From: DALYJJ01 sp033763935
GTDB taxonomy: Bacteria; Acidobacteriota; Terriglobia; Bryobacterales; Bryobacteraceae
Assembly: GCA_033763935.1 (NCBI GenBank)
Contig: JANRJO010000052.1
Span: 1 to 64,000, forward strand
Direction: 5' to 3'
DNA: 64,000 bases
Shown: one piece after another, positions 13,372 through 22,100 of the stretch
How positions within the stretch are numbered: the first letter of the stretch is position 1
Layout of the letters: each line of letters begins with the position of its first letter
The notes under the pieces: generated by a model
Told to the model about the DNA's origin: nothing
Databases searched by the model: none
What the model saw: only the letters and a program-made list of their open reading frames with translations
Position numbers and translations under genes: made by a program

Positions 13372-16300
13372 TTAGAACGTGATGCGCGCCTGCACCTGAA
13401 TCCAGCGGTTCACCGCCGCCGTCTGGCTCACGACGCGCCCGAAGTTACTGTTGTATGGGTCCGTTGTCGGCCCCGCCATCTGCGAACGGTTTTGAAGATT
13501 CAGCGCATCCAGGCGAAGCTGCATGTTGACGCTCTCCGAGATCGGAAAGTTCTTCGATACGTTCGCATTCCACTGGTTGGTCATGTCCGCCCGCAGCCCG
13601 TTGATGCGGGTGGGGAACACGCGCACGTGATAGCCCGCCGGCCCGCGGGCCGCCGTCCGCTCGAAGTCCGCGGTGTTGAACCACGTGTCGAACGTGCGGT
13701 TGACGTTCCTGATGTTGTCCACGTCGCTGCCATAGTAGAAGATGTTGCCGAAGTTGAGCAGCGGCCCCGGCTGCCATTCGTACGTAGCGGCCAACTGCCA
13801 GCCGCCGAGCAGCAGATTCACCGCTCGGGGCGCGGAGCCTAAGTACTTTCGCCCCTTGCCCACAGGTACCGTGTAGATCCCGGTCGCGGTGAACCGATGC
13901 GGCCGGCCGTCGTTCGAGGGTCGCTCCGTTCGCTCCAGGTCGAACTCGTTCAGGAACACGTCCCGGTCCCGAATGTACATGCCGTTGTAAGCCAGGTTGA
14001 TGTTCCAGCCCTTCGAAAACCGCTTCTCGAACGACAACTGCACCTCGTGCGTGCGCGTCACGGCGGACGCCTCGCTGTTATCAGTCAGGCCATTGATGTT
14101 CGGGTACTGTCGCATCAGCCGGTTGCGGGCGATGATCCGGCTGGTGAAAAACCCGTTCGAGTTCAAGTCGGCCCACACCAGCGGCGTGAAATCCTGCTGC
14201 CGGAAGTTGCCCACGAAGAACGGGTTCGTTACGTTCGCGTTCAACAAGGACTGGGCCGACTCGTTCCGCGTCAGCCCGCTGACCCAAAACTGCTGCGGCA
14301 TCGGCTGCAGGTTGCGGCCCGGTACGTTGCCCTGCGAGGAGAACTGCGAGATCCGATCGGAGTACGTGCCGACGTACGACGCATTCACCACCATGTCGCT
14401 GCCGAACTGCCGCTGCACGCCCACTTGCCAGCGCTGCTGCCGCGGGTGCGGAGTATCCCACGCGGTGAAGCCGAGACCGCGTCCCTGGTACGCCATCGCT
14501 CCCAGGGCCTCGCGCGTCGGGACATCGAATCGCGTGCCGTCCCCGCGGACCGGGAAGGGATCGTTCAAGAGGCTGCGGAAATTCGCGGGATTGGCGTTTG
14601 CCGGATACGGCGCCGACGCGGAACCCCAGGTTTGACCGAAGTCGTTTGAGACAATCATGCTCGTCGACCGCGAGAACCCGAACTGGTTCGGCCCGTAGTT
14701 CATCACGTTCAAAGTGTCAAAGAAGAGTCCGTAGCCGGCGCGAAGCACAGTCCGCGCGTTCAGCTGATACGCGGCGCCAACGCGCGGCAGCCACATCAAC
14801 TCCGGTTTGTAGAGCATCCTCGAAGCGCCGTTCACTCCGACGTACGTGTTTCCGCCGATCACCTTGAAGTCGGAAGCGGATACTTGCGGAATCGGATTCG
14901 CCGCGTAAGCCGCCTGCGCCGCGGCCGTCAGTGGAGTCGTGATCGTCGGGTCCCAATTGCCCACCATGCGGTTGTAGCGCTCCGTCGCCCCGCGCTCGTA
15001 CTCCATGCGCAAACCGAGATTCAACGTCAGCTTCGGGCTGACGCGCCAACTGTCCTGGAAGAACCAGCCGTAATACGGCGTGTGCGTCGCGTACGTGTCG
15101 TTGGTGGCTACGCTGCCGCCTGAGGGTATGCCGAGTATGAACGCCGCCCACGACAGTCCCAGGTCCGTCGCCGGCGTCAGCCCGTCGTCGTTGCGCCGCA
15201 GGTAGTTCTGGTTGAACGAGAAGTTGCCGCTGGTGTTGCCGCCGCCCCCGCCCGTCCGGTATTGGTTGCGGTTGTCGAACGCGGCACGAAACGAGTGCTT
15301 GCCGCGAATGAAAGTCCCTTCGATCTTCGCCGTCATTTGACGCGTGCGCGTCCACGTCGTGAATCCACCCGGGCTCGCCGTCGAGTAACTGTTGGTGCCG
15401 AACGTCATCTGCGGCAACAGCGCCAGGTCCCCGGCCTTTGCGTCCATGTACTCCGGTAAGCCGACGCTCGAAGGCTTGTACTCCAGAGCCTTCGGCTGAA
15501 TGTTGCCCTCACGGAACTGGTTCATCGCAATGTTGAAGTTCCAGAGAGTGGTCGGCGTTTGGGTGTACACCACGTCGATGTTGCCACCCTTGTTGTTGCG
15601 GACCAGCCCGTTCAGGTTCAGGCCGCGTGCCGTCTCGTACACCCAGTCGCCGCGGTCTTCCGGGCCGAAGTTGTTGATGGACCACCGGCCGAACGCTCTC
15701 CACTTGTCGCTGATCTGGTAATCCACGCGGTTTGAGTAAGCGTAATAATCCCAGTTGTACGGGGTCTGCGACGCCAGGTAGTTGTTGATCGGATCCTCGC
15801 TAGCCGCCAGTTGCACGTTCGGCAACGGGTAGATGTCCCGGTACGTGTTGTATGCCGGGTTCGCAAAACGGCTTCGAGGAATGATGTTGTTCGGGAACGG
15901 CGAGCGAATGAAGTTGTTCGGCCGCGCCGGATCCCGGGTGATCGTCGTCGGATCGTGGATCACGTAGCGCGAGGGATTGTTCCGTACCAACAGCAGATCG
16001 CTGAAATCGCCTTCCCGGTTCTTCACCGTGGGCACGGTCCGGTTGAACTGCGACGCGTCCTCCACCTTCACGTCCTTGAAGGCGTTATAGGTGAAGAACC
16101 AGAACAGGCGGTTGCGGCCGTTGTACAGCTTCGGGATCACCACCGGTCCGCCGCCGGAAGCGCCCCAGTTGTTGGAGCGCCCCGTCGGTTGTTTGTCGGT
16201 CGCCCGCAACTGGTTCGCCAGCGTAGTGTTGCCTGCCGCTTCTGCCTGCGCAATGCGCCGGAAGTAGTTCTGCTTCACAAAGAACGGCGTCCCCTGCCAG

Positions 16301-17079
16301 CGCTGCTGCCAGTGCTGCCAGGTCGCGGTTCCATGCAATCCGTTGGTGCCCGACTTCGAAATCATCGTGATCGCCGCGCCCGACGTCTGCCCGATCCCCG
16401 CGTCGAAGTTGTTCGTCTCCACCTTGAACTCCGCGATCGCGTCGGTATACGGCAGGTACGCCGTGCGCCGCCCGGGTCCCTGATTCGGCGACCCGTCCAA
16501 CGTCCAGGCGTTCCCGCCCACGTTGCCGCTCACCGAATAATCCGAACCGCCGGCGTTCGAGTGCAGCGCCAGGTAGTTGTTCACGCCGCCCGTCTGCACC
16601 CCGGGACTGAGCTTCACCAGCAGCATCGCGCTGTTGCCCATCACCGGCAATTCCATCAGGCTCTTGTTATCGATCACGCGCCCGGTCGACACCGCATTCG
16701 TCTCGAGCAGCGGCGTCTCCCCGGTCACCGAAATCGTCTCCGTCACGCCACCCACTTCGAGCACCAGGTTGACCTCGATGCGGGATGACACCGGAAGTAC
16801 GATGCCCTTGCGCACCAGTTTCTTGAAGCCTTGCATCTCGGCGGTGATTTCGTAGGGCCCCGGCAGCAACAGGTTGCCTTCGTAGTAGCCGCGGTCGTTT
16901 GTCTTGATGGTCTGCGTAACGCCCGTTTCCGCGTTCCTCAGGACCACCGTCGCCCCTACTACCGACGCACTTTGCGGATCAAGTACTCGCCCGAACAACA
17001 TCGAGCGCGTTTCCTGGGACAGGAGTTGCAATGGGAATACGCAAAGCAGCAAAGCTGCAGCGCGCGGAACTTGGCGCAT
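13372..17079 (-). CDS. Oar-like TonB-dependent receptor with carboxypeptidase-regulatory domain
   Basis: A 1235-residue outer-membrane protein. A signal peptide (MRQVPRAAALLLCVFPLQLL) is followed by a carboxypeptidase-regulatory-like beta-sandwich (about residues 28-110, motifs VLDPQSASVVGATVVLRN and GYYEGNLLLPGPYEITAEM), a TonB-plug-like region (about 120-240, LETNAVSTGRVIDNKSLMEL) and a long beta-rich barrel ending in the aromatic QARITF. This architecture is the acidobacterial/Oar type, which is present in many copies in these genomes. Members import large or complexed ligands by TonB energy, but the substrate cannot be told. It is divergent from the secreted repeat protein at 17222. Confidence 0.9.
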   Translation of the reverse strand: MRQVPRAAALLLCVFPLQLLSQETRSMLFGRVLDPQSASVVGATVVLRNAETGVTQTIKTNDRGYYEGNLLLPGPYEITAEMQGFKKLVRKGIVLPVSSRIEVNLVLEVGGVTETISVTGETPLLETNAVSTGRVIDNKSLMELPVMGNSAMLLVKLSPGVQTGGVNNYLALHSNAGGSDYSVSGNVGGNAWTLDGSPNQGPGRRTAYLPYTDAIAEFKVETNNFDAGIGQTSGAAITMISKSGTNGLHGTATWQHWQQRWQGTPFFVKQNYFRRIAQAEAAGNTTLANQLRATDKQPTGRSNNWGASGGGPVVIPKLYNGRNRLFWFFTYNAFKDVKVEDASQFNRTVPTVKNREGDFSDLLLVRNNPSRYVIHDPTTITRDPARPNNFIRSPFPNNIIPRSRFANPAYNTYRDIYPLPNVQLAASEDPINNYLASQTPYNWDYYAYSNRVDYQISDKWRAFGRWSINNFGPEDRGDWVYETARGLNLNGLVRNNKGGNIDVVYTQTPTTLWNFNIAMNQFREGNIQPKALEYKPSSVGLPEYMDAKAGDLALLPQMTFGTNSYSTASPGGFTTWTRTRQMTAKIEGTFIRGKHSFRAAFDNRNQYRTGGGGGNTSGNFSFNQNYLRRNDDGLTPATDLGLSWAAFILGIPSGGSVATNDTYATHTPYYGWFFQDSWRVSPKLTLNLGLRMEYERGATERYNRMVGNWDPTITTPLTAAAQAAYAANPIPQVSASDFKVIGGNTYVGVNGASRMLYKPELMWLPRVGAAYQLNARTVLRAGYGLFFDTLNVMNYGPNQFGFSRSTSMIVSNDFGQTWGSASAPYPANANPANFRSLLNDPFPVRGDGTRFDVPTREALGAMAYQGRGLGFTAWDTPHPRQQRWQVGVQRQFGSDMVVNASYVGTYSDRISQFSSQGNVPGRNLQPMPQQFWVSGLTRNESAQSLLNANVTNPFFVGNFRQQDFTPLVWADLNSNGFFTSRIIARNRLMRQYPNINGLTDNSEASAVTRTHEVQLSFEKRFSKGWNINLAYNGMYIRDRDVFLNEFDLERTERPSNDGRPHRFTATGIYTVPVGKGRKYLGSAPRAVNLLLGGWQLAATYEWQPGPLLNFGNIFYYGSDVDNIRNVNRTFDTWFNTADFERTAARGPAGYHVRVFPTRINGLRADMTNQWNANVSKNFPISESVNMQLRLDALNLQNRSQMAGPTTDPYNSNFGRVVSQTAAVNRWIQVQARITF

Positions 17080-17192
17080 GAGCTCGAACCTCCCCGTTAG
17101 CAGTCAACAGCGTGGGGAGGAGCATATCCGATTCGCGACCTGGAAGGCAACCGCAACTCGTACTGTATTCCCACGGGCCGAATCCCTCCGGA

Positions 17193-17198
17193 TATAAT
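17193..17198 (+). promoter_or_regulatory. Consensus -10 box TATAAT upstream of 17222 gene
   Basis: A perfect TATAAT 23 bases before the ATG, with a strong ribosome-binding site AAGGAGG at 17209-17215. The best -35-like match is the weak TTCCCA at 17168-17173. Confidence 0.5.
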
Positions 17199-17221
17199 GC
17201 TTCTCCGCAAGGAGGGGAGCG

Positions 17222-18376
17222 ATGAAAACGTTCGTACTGATCGGCGCGGCATTGCTGATCGGATCCGGTGTCGCCAGCGCGCAGCGCCACAAACTGACCA
17301 TCAACGCGGAGACGCCTGAAGGCCAATTGCTTCAGCAGATCGGTACGGAGGCGGACCCGGCGAAGAAACTCGGCATGCTCGAGGAGTTCGCCTCCAAGTA
17401 CCCGAAGCACGAAGCCGCCGCCTGGGTCTATGCCCAAATGCAGCCCGCCTACGTTAAAGCGAACAACTTCGACAAGGCCATCGAGAGCGGGGAGAAACTC
17501 CTGGCCATCGATCCCGATGACGTTGAGATCGCCGTCGGCACGCTCAAGGCCGCGGAAGCGAAGAAGGACCTGGATCTCATCAAGAAGTACTCCAACCTCA
17601 CCTCCGCCGCCGCCAAGAAGACCGTCGCCTTACCCAAGCCTGCCGACGAGGACGATGTCGCCGAATGGAAGGAGAAGGTGGATTTCGCCAAACAGGTCGA
17701 CACCTACTCCGAGTACTCGCTCTACGCCGCGGCGCTCACCAGCACCAACCCGGCTAAGACTATTGAACTGGTCGAAACGCTCGAACAGCGTAACGCCAAC
17801 AGCCAGTATCTTGGCCAGGCGCTGCCCCCTTACTTCCGGGCGCTTCTGCAATCCGGCAATGCCGAGAAGGCCGCCGCGATTGCCGAGAAAGCCATGGCCG
17901 CCGGCGCCGCCGACGAGGATATGCTGCTGGCCATCGCCGATACCAACCTGCGAAAGAACCAGAATCACGACAAGGTCGTCGGCGCCGCGCAGAAGGCTGT
18001 GGAAGTCATCAACGCCAAGGCTAAGCCCGACGGCGTGGCCGACGCCGATTGGGCCAAGATGAAGAACTCCAAGCTCGGCCTCGCCCACTGGATGACCGGC
18101 ATGAGTTACTCCGCCCAGAGTAAGTTCGGGCAAGCCGACACCGCCCTCCGCGCCGCCCTACCCCTCCTCGACAATGACCAGTTGAAAGCCGCCGCTCTCT
18201 TCAACCTCGGCCTCGCCAACTACCGCCTCGGCGACGCCGCAAAGGGCGACGCGCAGTCCGCGCGCATCCTCGATGCGCTTCGCTTTAATCAGCAGTGCGC
18301 CGCCATCAAGAGCCAGTTCCAGGCCCAGGCCGCCAAGAACGTCGCCGCCATTAAGTCCCAATACCGGCTCAAGTAG
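17222..18376 (+). CDS. Secreted TPR-like protein
   Basis: A 384-residue protein with a clear signal peptide (MKTFVLIGAALLIGSGVASAQ) and then a helical body rich in Ala, Lys, Asp and Glu. Repeated segments such as AWVYAQMQPAYVKANNFDKA and FNLGLANYRLGDAAKGDAQSAR look like degenerate TPR motifs. It is expected to be periplasmic. Function not recognised; TPR proteins of this kind usually scaffold complexes. It has a consensus -10 box and strong ribosome-binding site and is followed seven bases later by the acetate-kinase-like gene, so the two may be cotranscribed. Confidence 0.75.
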   Translation: MKTFVLIGAALLIGSGVASAQRHKLTINAETPEGQLLQQIGTEADPAKKLGMLEEFASKYPKHEAAAWVYAQMQPAYVKANNFDKAIESGEKLLAIDPDDVEIAVGTLKAAEAKKDLDLIKKYSNLTSAAAKKTVALPKPADEDDVAEWKEKVDFAKQVDTYSEYSLYAAALTSTNPAKTIELVETLEQRNANSQYLGQALPPYFRALLQSGNAEKAAAIAEKAMAAGAADEDMLLAIADTNLRKNQNHDKVVGAAQKAVEVINAKAKPDGVADADWAKMKNSKLGLAHWMTGMSYSAQSKFGQADTALRAALPLLDNDQLKAAALFNLGLANYRLGDAAKGDAQSARILDALRFNQQCAAIKSQFQAQAAKNVAAIKSQYRLK

Positions 18377-18382
18377 GCGCGC

Positions 18383-19495
18383 GTGAACATCCTCGTCCCC
18401 AATCTCGGCTCGACGTCGCTCAAGTACCAGATCCTGGAGATGCCGGCCGAGCGCGAGATCGCCCGCGGGCGCGTTGAGCGCGTGACGAACTACAAGGACG
18501 CCATCGCCCAGATCGCGCTCGGCGACGCCGCCATCCACGCCGTCGCCTTCAAAGCGGTTCACGGCGGGCCCGAGTATCGCGGAACGTTCCTCATCAATGA
18601 GGCCGTCCTGCGTGCGCTGGAGGACTTCCTCCCCGCCGCTCCGGCCCACAACGCCATCTATCTCACTGCCATTCGCGCCTTCGCGGAGGCGATGCCTGGC
18701 GTCCCCCTCATCGCGGCCTTCGAAACCGAGTTCCACGCCACCATGCCCGACGCTGCCGCTCACTACGGCGTCCCCCAGGAGTGGCGCGCCGCCGGCATTC
18801 GCCGCTACGGCTTCCACGGAGCATCCCACCAGTACGTCTCGGAGAGAGTCCCTGAGATCCTCGGCCGCCGGCGCGAAGCGCTCCGCCTCGTCAGCTGTCA
18901 CCTTGGGGGAAGTTCCTCGCTCTGTGCCATCGATCGCGGCCGGTCTGTCGACACGACGATGGGCTTCTCCCCCCAGTCCGGCCTCGAGAACGCCACCCGC
19001 CACGGTGACCTCGACGTCTTCGCCGTCCTCTTTATGATGGAGCGCCACGGCTGGTCCATCGAGGAAGTCCGCCGCCAACTCTCGAAGACCGGCGGCCTCG
19101 CCGGCCTCTCCGGTATCGCCGGCGGCGACGTCCGCGACCTCGAAGCCGCCGCCGCCGACGGCAACCGGGACGCCGCCCTCGCCCTCGACGTCTTTGCCCT
19201 CCAGGTCCGCAAAACCATCGCCGCCTATGCTGCCGCGATGAGCGGCCTCGACGCCGTCTCCTTCACCGGCGGCATCGGCGAAAACTCCGCCGCGCTTCGC
19301 CGCCGTATCCTCGAACCGCTCGCCTTCCTCGGCATCGAACTCGACCCCACGCGCAATGGCGCGAAGGACTCGGCGGACCGACTCGTCTCCTCTCCCAACT
19401 CGAAGGTTGCCGTCGTTGTTCTCGCCACCAACGAAGAACTGATCGTCGCCCGCCGCGCCTGGCGCGCGCTCCATCGGACAGCGGCGTCCCATTAG
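18383..19495 (+). CDS. Acetate kinase family protein
   Basis: A 370-residue ASKHA kinase starting with GTG. Acetate-kinase motifs are present with changes: the N-terminal GSTSLKYQ (usual GSSSLK), AFETEFHATMP (usual FDTAFHxTMP), RRYGFHGASHQYV (usual RRYGFHGTSHRYV), HLGGSSSLCAIDRGRS, DTTMGFSPQSGLENATRHGDLD and FTGGIGENSAALR. The active-site Arg and His and the phosphate-binding loops are kept. It would interconvert acetyl phosphate and acetate or a related acid, but it is about 30 residues shorter than usual and has no pta neighbour, so substrate could differ (propionate or butyrate kinase). Confidence 0.75.
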   Translation: MNILVPNLGSTSLKYQILEMPAEREIARGRVERVTNYKDAIAQIALGDAAIHAVAFKAVHGGPEYRGTFLINEAVLRALEDFLPAAPAHNAIYLTAIRAFAEAMPGVPLIAAFETEFHATMPDAAAHYGVPQEWRAAGIRRYGFHGASHQYVSERVPEILGRRREALRLVSCHLGGSSSLCAIDRGRSVDTTMGFSPQSGLENATRHGDLDVFAVLFMMERHGWSIEEVRRQLSKTGGLAGLSGIAGGDVRDLEAAAADGNRDAALALDVFALQVRKTIAAYAAAMSGLDAVSFTGGIGENSAALRRRILEPLAFLGIELDPTRNGAKDSADRLVSSPNSKVAVVVLATNEELIVARRAWRALHRTAASH

Positions 19496-19571
19496 CGGAC
19501 ACGGCGAGCACCGCCCTCGTCCGCAGACAAACGTCTTGTAACGGTCCCTCACGTGCACTTCGACTGACGTC

Positions 19572-22019
19572 ATGCGTGAGCTGATCCAGGATCTTCACTT
19601 CTCCATCCGGCTAATGAGAAAGAATGTCCTCGCGACGCTGATCGCGGTCTTCTCGATCGGCCTCGGCATCGGCATCAACGCAACCGTCTTCTCCTGGGCC
19701 GACGCGACCCTCCTCCGCCCGGTCCCCGGCATCGACCGCGCCGGGGATGTGGTCCTGCTCAAATCGCTCACGCCCGAAGGCGATCCCATCGACTCCTCCT
19801 ACCCCGACTACCGCGACTTTCGAGACCAGTCCACCCTCTTCGCCGGCCTTGTCGCTGTCAAGGAGCGCCCGCTGGCGCTGATGGACGGCAACCAATCCGA
19901 ACGCGTCTGGGCGGAGATGGTCACGGGCAACTACTTCGACGTCTTCGGCGTGAAGCCGATCCTCGGCCGAACCTTCAACCGCGAGGAACAAGGAGAGCAG
20001 AAAGACGCCTACCCGGTGACGGTGATCAGCGAGCGATTCTGGGAACGCCGTTTCGCCCGCGACCCGAGAATCATTGGCCGTACCGTTCGCCTGAATCAGC
20101 ACGAGTTCACCGTGATCGGCGTTGTGCCGGGCCTCTTCCGTGGAGCGATGACCGGCGTCAACTTCGACCTCTGGGTCCCCTTGATGACCCAGCGAAAGCT
20201 CACCGGTTCGGGCGACTGGCTCTCGGAGCGCCGTGCCCGCCCGATCGATCTCTTCGCCCGCCTTCGCCCCGGCGCCACCATCGAGCAGGCGCAGGCCGAA
20301 GTGTCCGCCATCGCCAGCCGGCTCGCGCAGGAGTACCCGTCGTCGAATGGACGGATCGGCGCGCGCCTTTATACGCTCTCTCAAGCGCCCGAAGGTCCCC
20401 AGACCGTGCTCTCCATTCTGGTGAAGGTCCTCGCCGGCGCAGGCTTCGTCGTGCTCCTCATCGTCTGCAGCAACGTAGCGAACTTGACCCTCGTTCGCGC
20501 CGCGCAGCGGCGTAAGGAGTTCGCCATCCGCCTGGGCGTCGGATGCGCGAAGGGCCGCTTGGTCCGCCAGTTACTGACGGAAAGCCTGATCATCGCGGCC
20601 GCCGGCACCGTCGTCGGCCTCCTGATGGTCATCTGGCTGTCAGACGCCCTCGCCCTCTTCATCCCCACGAACCCGTTCCCCATCGGGCTCGCGCTGCGCT
20701 TTGACGGCTGGATCGTGCTCTATGCCGTCGGACTCTCGGTGCTCGCCACGCTCCTGTCCGGAATCGCTCCCGCGCTGCAGGCGGCTGCTGTCGATGTCAA
20801 TGAGACGCTGAAGCAGGGCGGCCGCGGACTCTCCTCCGGCAGCGGCGCGGGCCGCCTGCGCCGGAGCCTGGTCGTCGCCGAAGTCGCACTCGCCGTCGTC
20901 GCGCTCGCCGGCGCCGGGCTGCTCGTGAAGAGCTACGAGAACGCGCGCGCCGCCAAGCCGAACTTCGATCCCGACCCCGTTCTCCTGGCCGGTCTCGACC
21001 TCTCCACCAGCGGCTACACCCGCGAACAAGGGCTCGACATCATTCACCGCGTGGTGGAACGCACCGGCGCACTCCCCGGCGTCCGCACCGTCTCCCTCGC
21101 CGAAGATGTGCCGCTCGGCGTGGGCGGCCGCTCCTGGGAGGACCTTGAAGTGGAAGGCTACGTTCCTCGCACCGGCGAGAACATGAAGGTCTGGCGCAAC
21201 ATTGTCACTCCCGGCTACTTCGACACCGTCAGCCTCCCGCTTGTCCAGGGGCGCGACTTCACATGGCAGGACACCCGCCAGACGGAACGGGTGATGATCG
21301 TCAATGAGACCTTCGTGCGCCGCTTCCTGCCCTCCGGCATTGTCCTCGGCCGGAAAGTGAAGGCGTTCGGCCGGCCGTTCACCATTGTTGGCGTGGCGAA
21401 GGACAGCAAGTACCTGAGCCTGAGCGAGAATCCGATCCCCTATTTCTACGTGCCGGTGGACCAGATTTACAACGCGTCGATGGGCCTCGCCGTCCACGTC
21501 CGCGTCGCAGGCGATCCGGGCAATTTCGCCTCCGCCGTGCGCCGCGAACTTCAGTCCGTCGATCCCGGCGCCACCGTCTTTGTCGTCGCCCCGATGGCCG
21601 AACTCCTCTCCGCCGCCTATTTTGCGCAGAAGGTGGGAGCCTCGCTCCTCGCCGTGCTCGCCGCCATCGCCGTGCTGCTCGCCGCTCTCGGGCTCTACGG
21701 CGTGATGGCCTATTCCGTCACCCAACGGACCCAGGAAATCGGTATCCGCATGGCGCTGGGCGCCACTCCCGCCTCCGTCTTCCTGCAGACGTTCCGCGAA
21801 AGCCTCGCCCTGACCGTGGCCGGGGTTGCGGGGGGAACCCTGCTCGCGTTTGTCCTGGCCCGTCTCGCTTCCGACATCCTTTATGGAGTCTCTGCCGCCG
21901 ACGCCGCCACCTATCTCGCAGCCGGGTCCTTCCTCATACTCATCTCCATCCTCGCTTCCTGGCTGCCGGCGGCCCGCGCCACCAGGCTCGATCCCATCCG
22001 CGCCCTGCAACACGAGTAA
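19572..22019 (+). CDS. ADOP-type ABC transporter permease (MacB/FtsX-like, fused repeats)
   Basis: An 815-residue permease of the acidobacterial duplicated orphan permease family (MacB_PCD plus FtsX regions twice). The first transmembrane segment is near residues 18-40 (KNVLATLIAVFSIGLGIGIN), and FtsX-type membrane clusters recur near 290-420 and at the C-terminus, which ends in the typical LPAARATRLDPIRALQ. Between them is a periplasmic MacB core. No ABC ATPase is adjacent, hence 'orphan'. In these proteins the partner ATPase is often encoded elsewhere; role in efflux or lipoprotein/peptide export is an inference. Confidence 0.9.
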   Translation: MRELIQDLHFSIRLMRKNVLATLIAVFSIGLGIGINATVFSWADATLLRPVPGIDRAGDVVLLKSLTPEGDPIDSSYPDYRDFRDQSTLFAGLVAVKERPLALMDGNQSERVWAEMVTGNYFDVFGVKPILGRTFNREEQGEQKDAYPVTVISERFWERRFARDPRIIGRTVRLNQHEFTVIGVVPGLFRGAMTGVNFDLWVPLMTQRKLTGSGDWLSERRARPIDLFARLRPGATIEQAQAEVSAIASRLAQEYPSSNGRIGARLYTLSQAPEGPQTVLSILVKVLAGAGFVVLLIVCSNVANLTLVRAAQRRKEFAIRLGVGCAKGRLVRQLLTESLIIAAAGTVVGLLMVIWLSDALALFIPTNPFPIGLALRFDGWIVLYAVGLSVLATLLSGIAPALQAAAVDVNETLKQGGRGLSSGSGAGRLRRSLVVAEVALAVVALAGAGLLVKSYENARAAKPNFDPDPVLLAGLDLSTSGYTREQGLDIIHRVVERTGALPGVRTVSLAEDVPLGVGGRSWEDLEVEGYVPRTGENMKVWRNIVTPGYFDTVSLPLVQGRDFTWQDTRQTERVMIVNETFVRRFLPSGIVLGRKVKAFGRPFTIVGVAKDSKYLSLSENPIPYFYVPVDQIYNASMGLAVHVRVAGDPGNFASAVRRELQSVDPGATVFVVAPMAELLSAAYFAQKVGASLLAVLAAIAVLLAALGLYGVMAYSVTQRTQEIGIRMALGATPASVFLQTFRESLALTVAGVAGGTLLAFVLARLASDILYGVSAADAATYLAAGSFLILISILASWLPAARATRLDPIRALQHE

Positions 22020-22070
22020 TCCTCATCGGCGGCGCAACCGGAAGCCACTCGCGAACGTCTGAAAGTCGCT

Positions 22071-22079
22071 TGCTATACT
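22071..22079 (+). promoter_or_regulatory. Extended -10 element (TGC-TATACT)
   Basis: TG at 22071-22072, one spacer base, then TATACT at 22074-22079, 21 bases before the ATG of the NHL/TIGR03437 gene. No convincing -35 box is seen. Confidence 0.45.
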
Positions 22080-22100
22080 GACAGTTACGACAGGCGTTCC

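Noticed and set aside
18158..19573. Minus-strand frame opposite the acetate-kinase-like gene
   Set aside because: Low-complexity Gly/Val/Asp/Glu product, no start signal; acetate-kinase motifs are on the plus strand.
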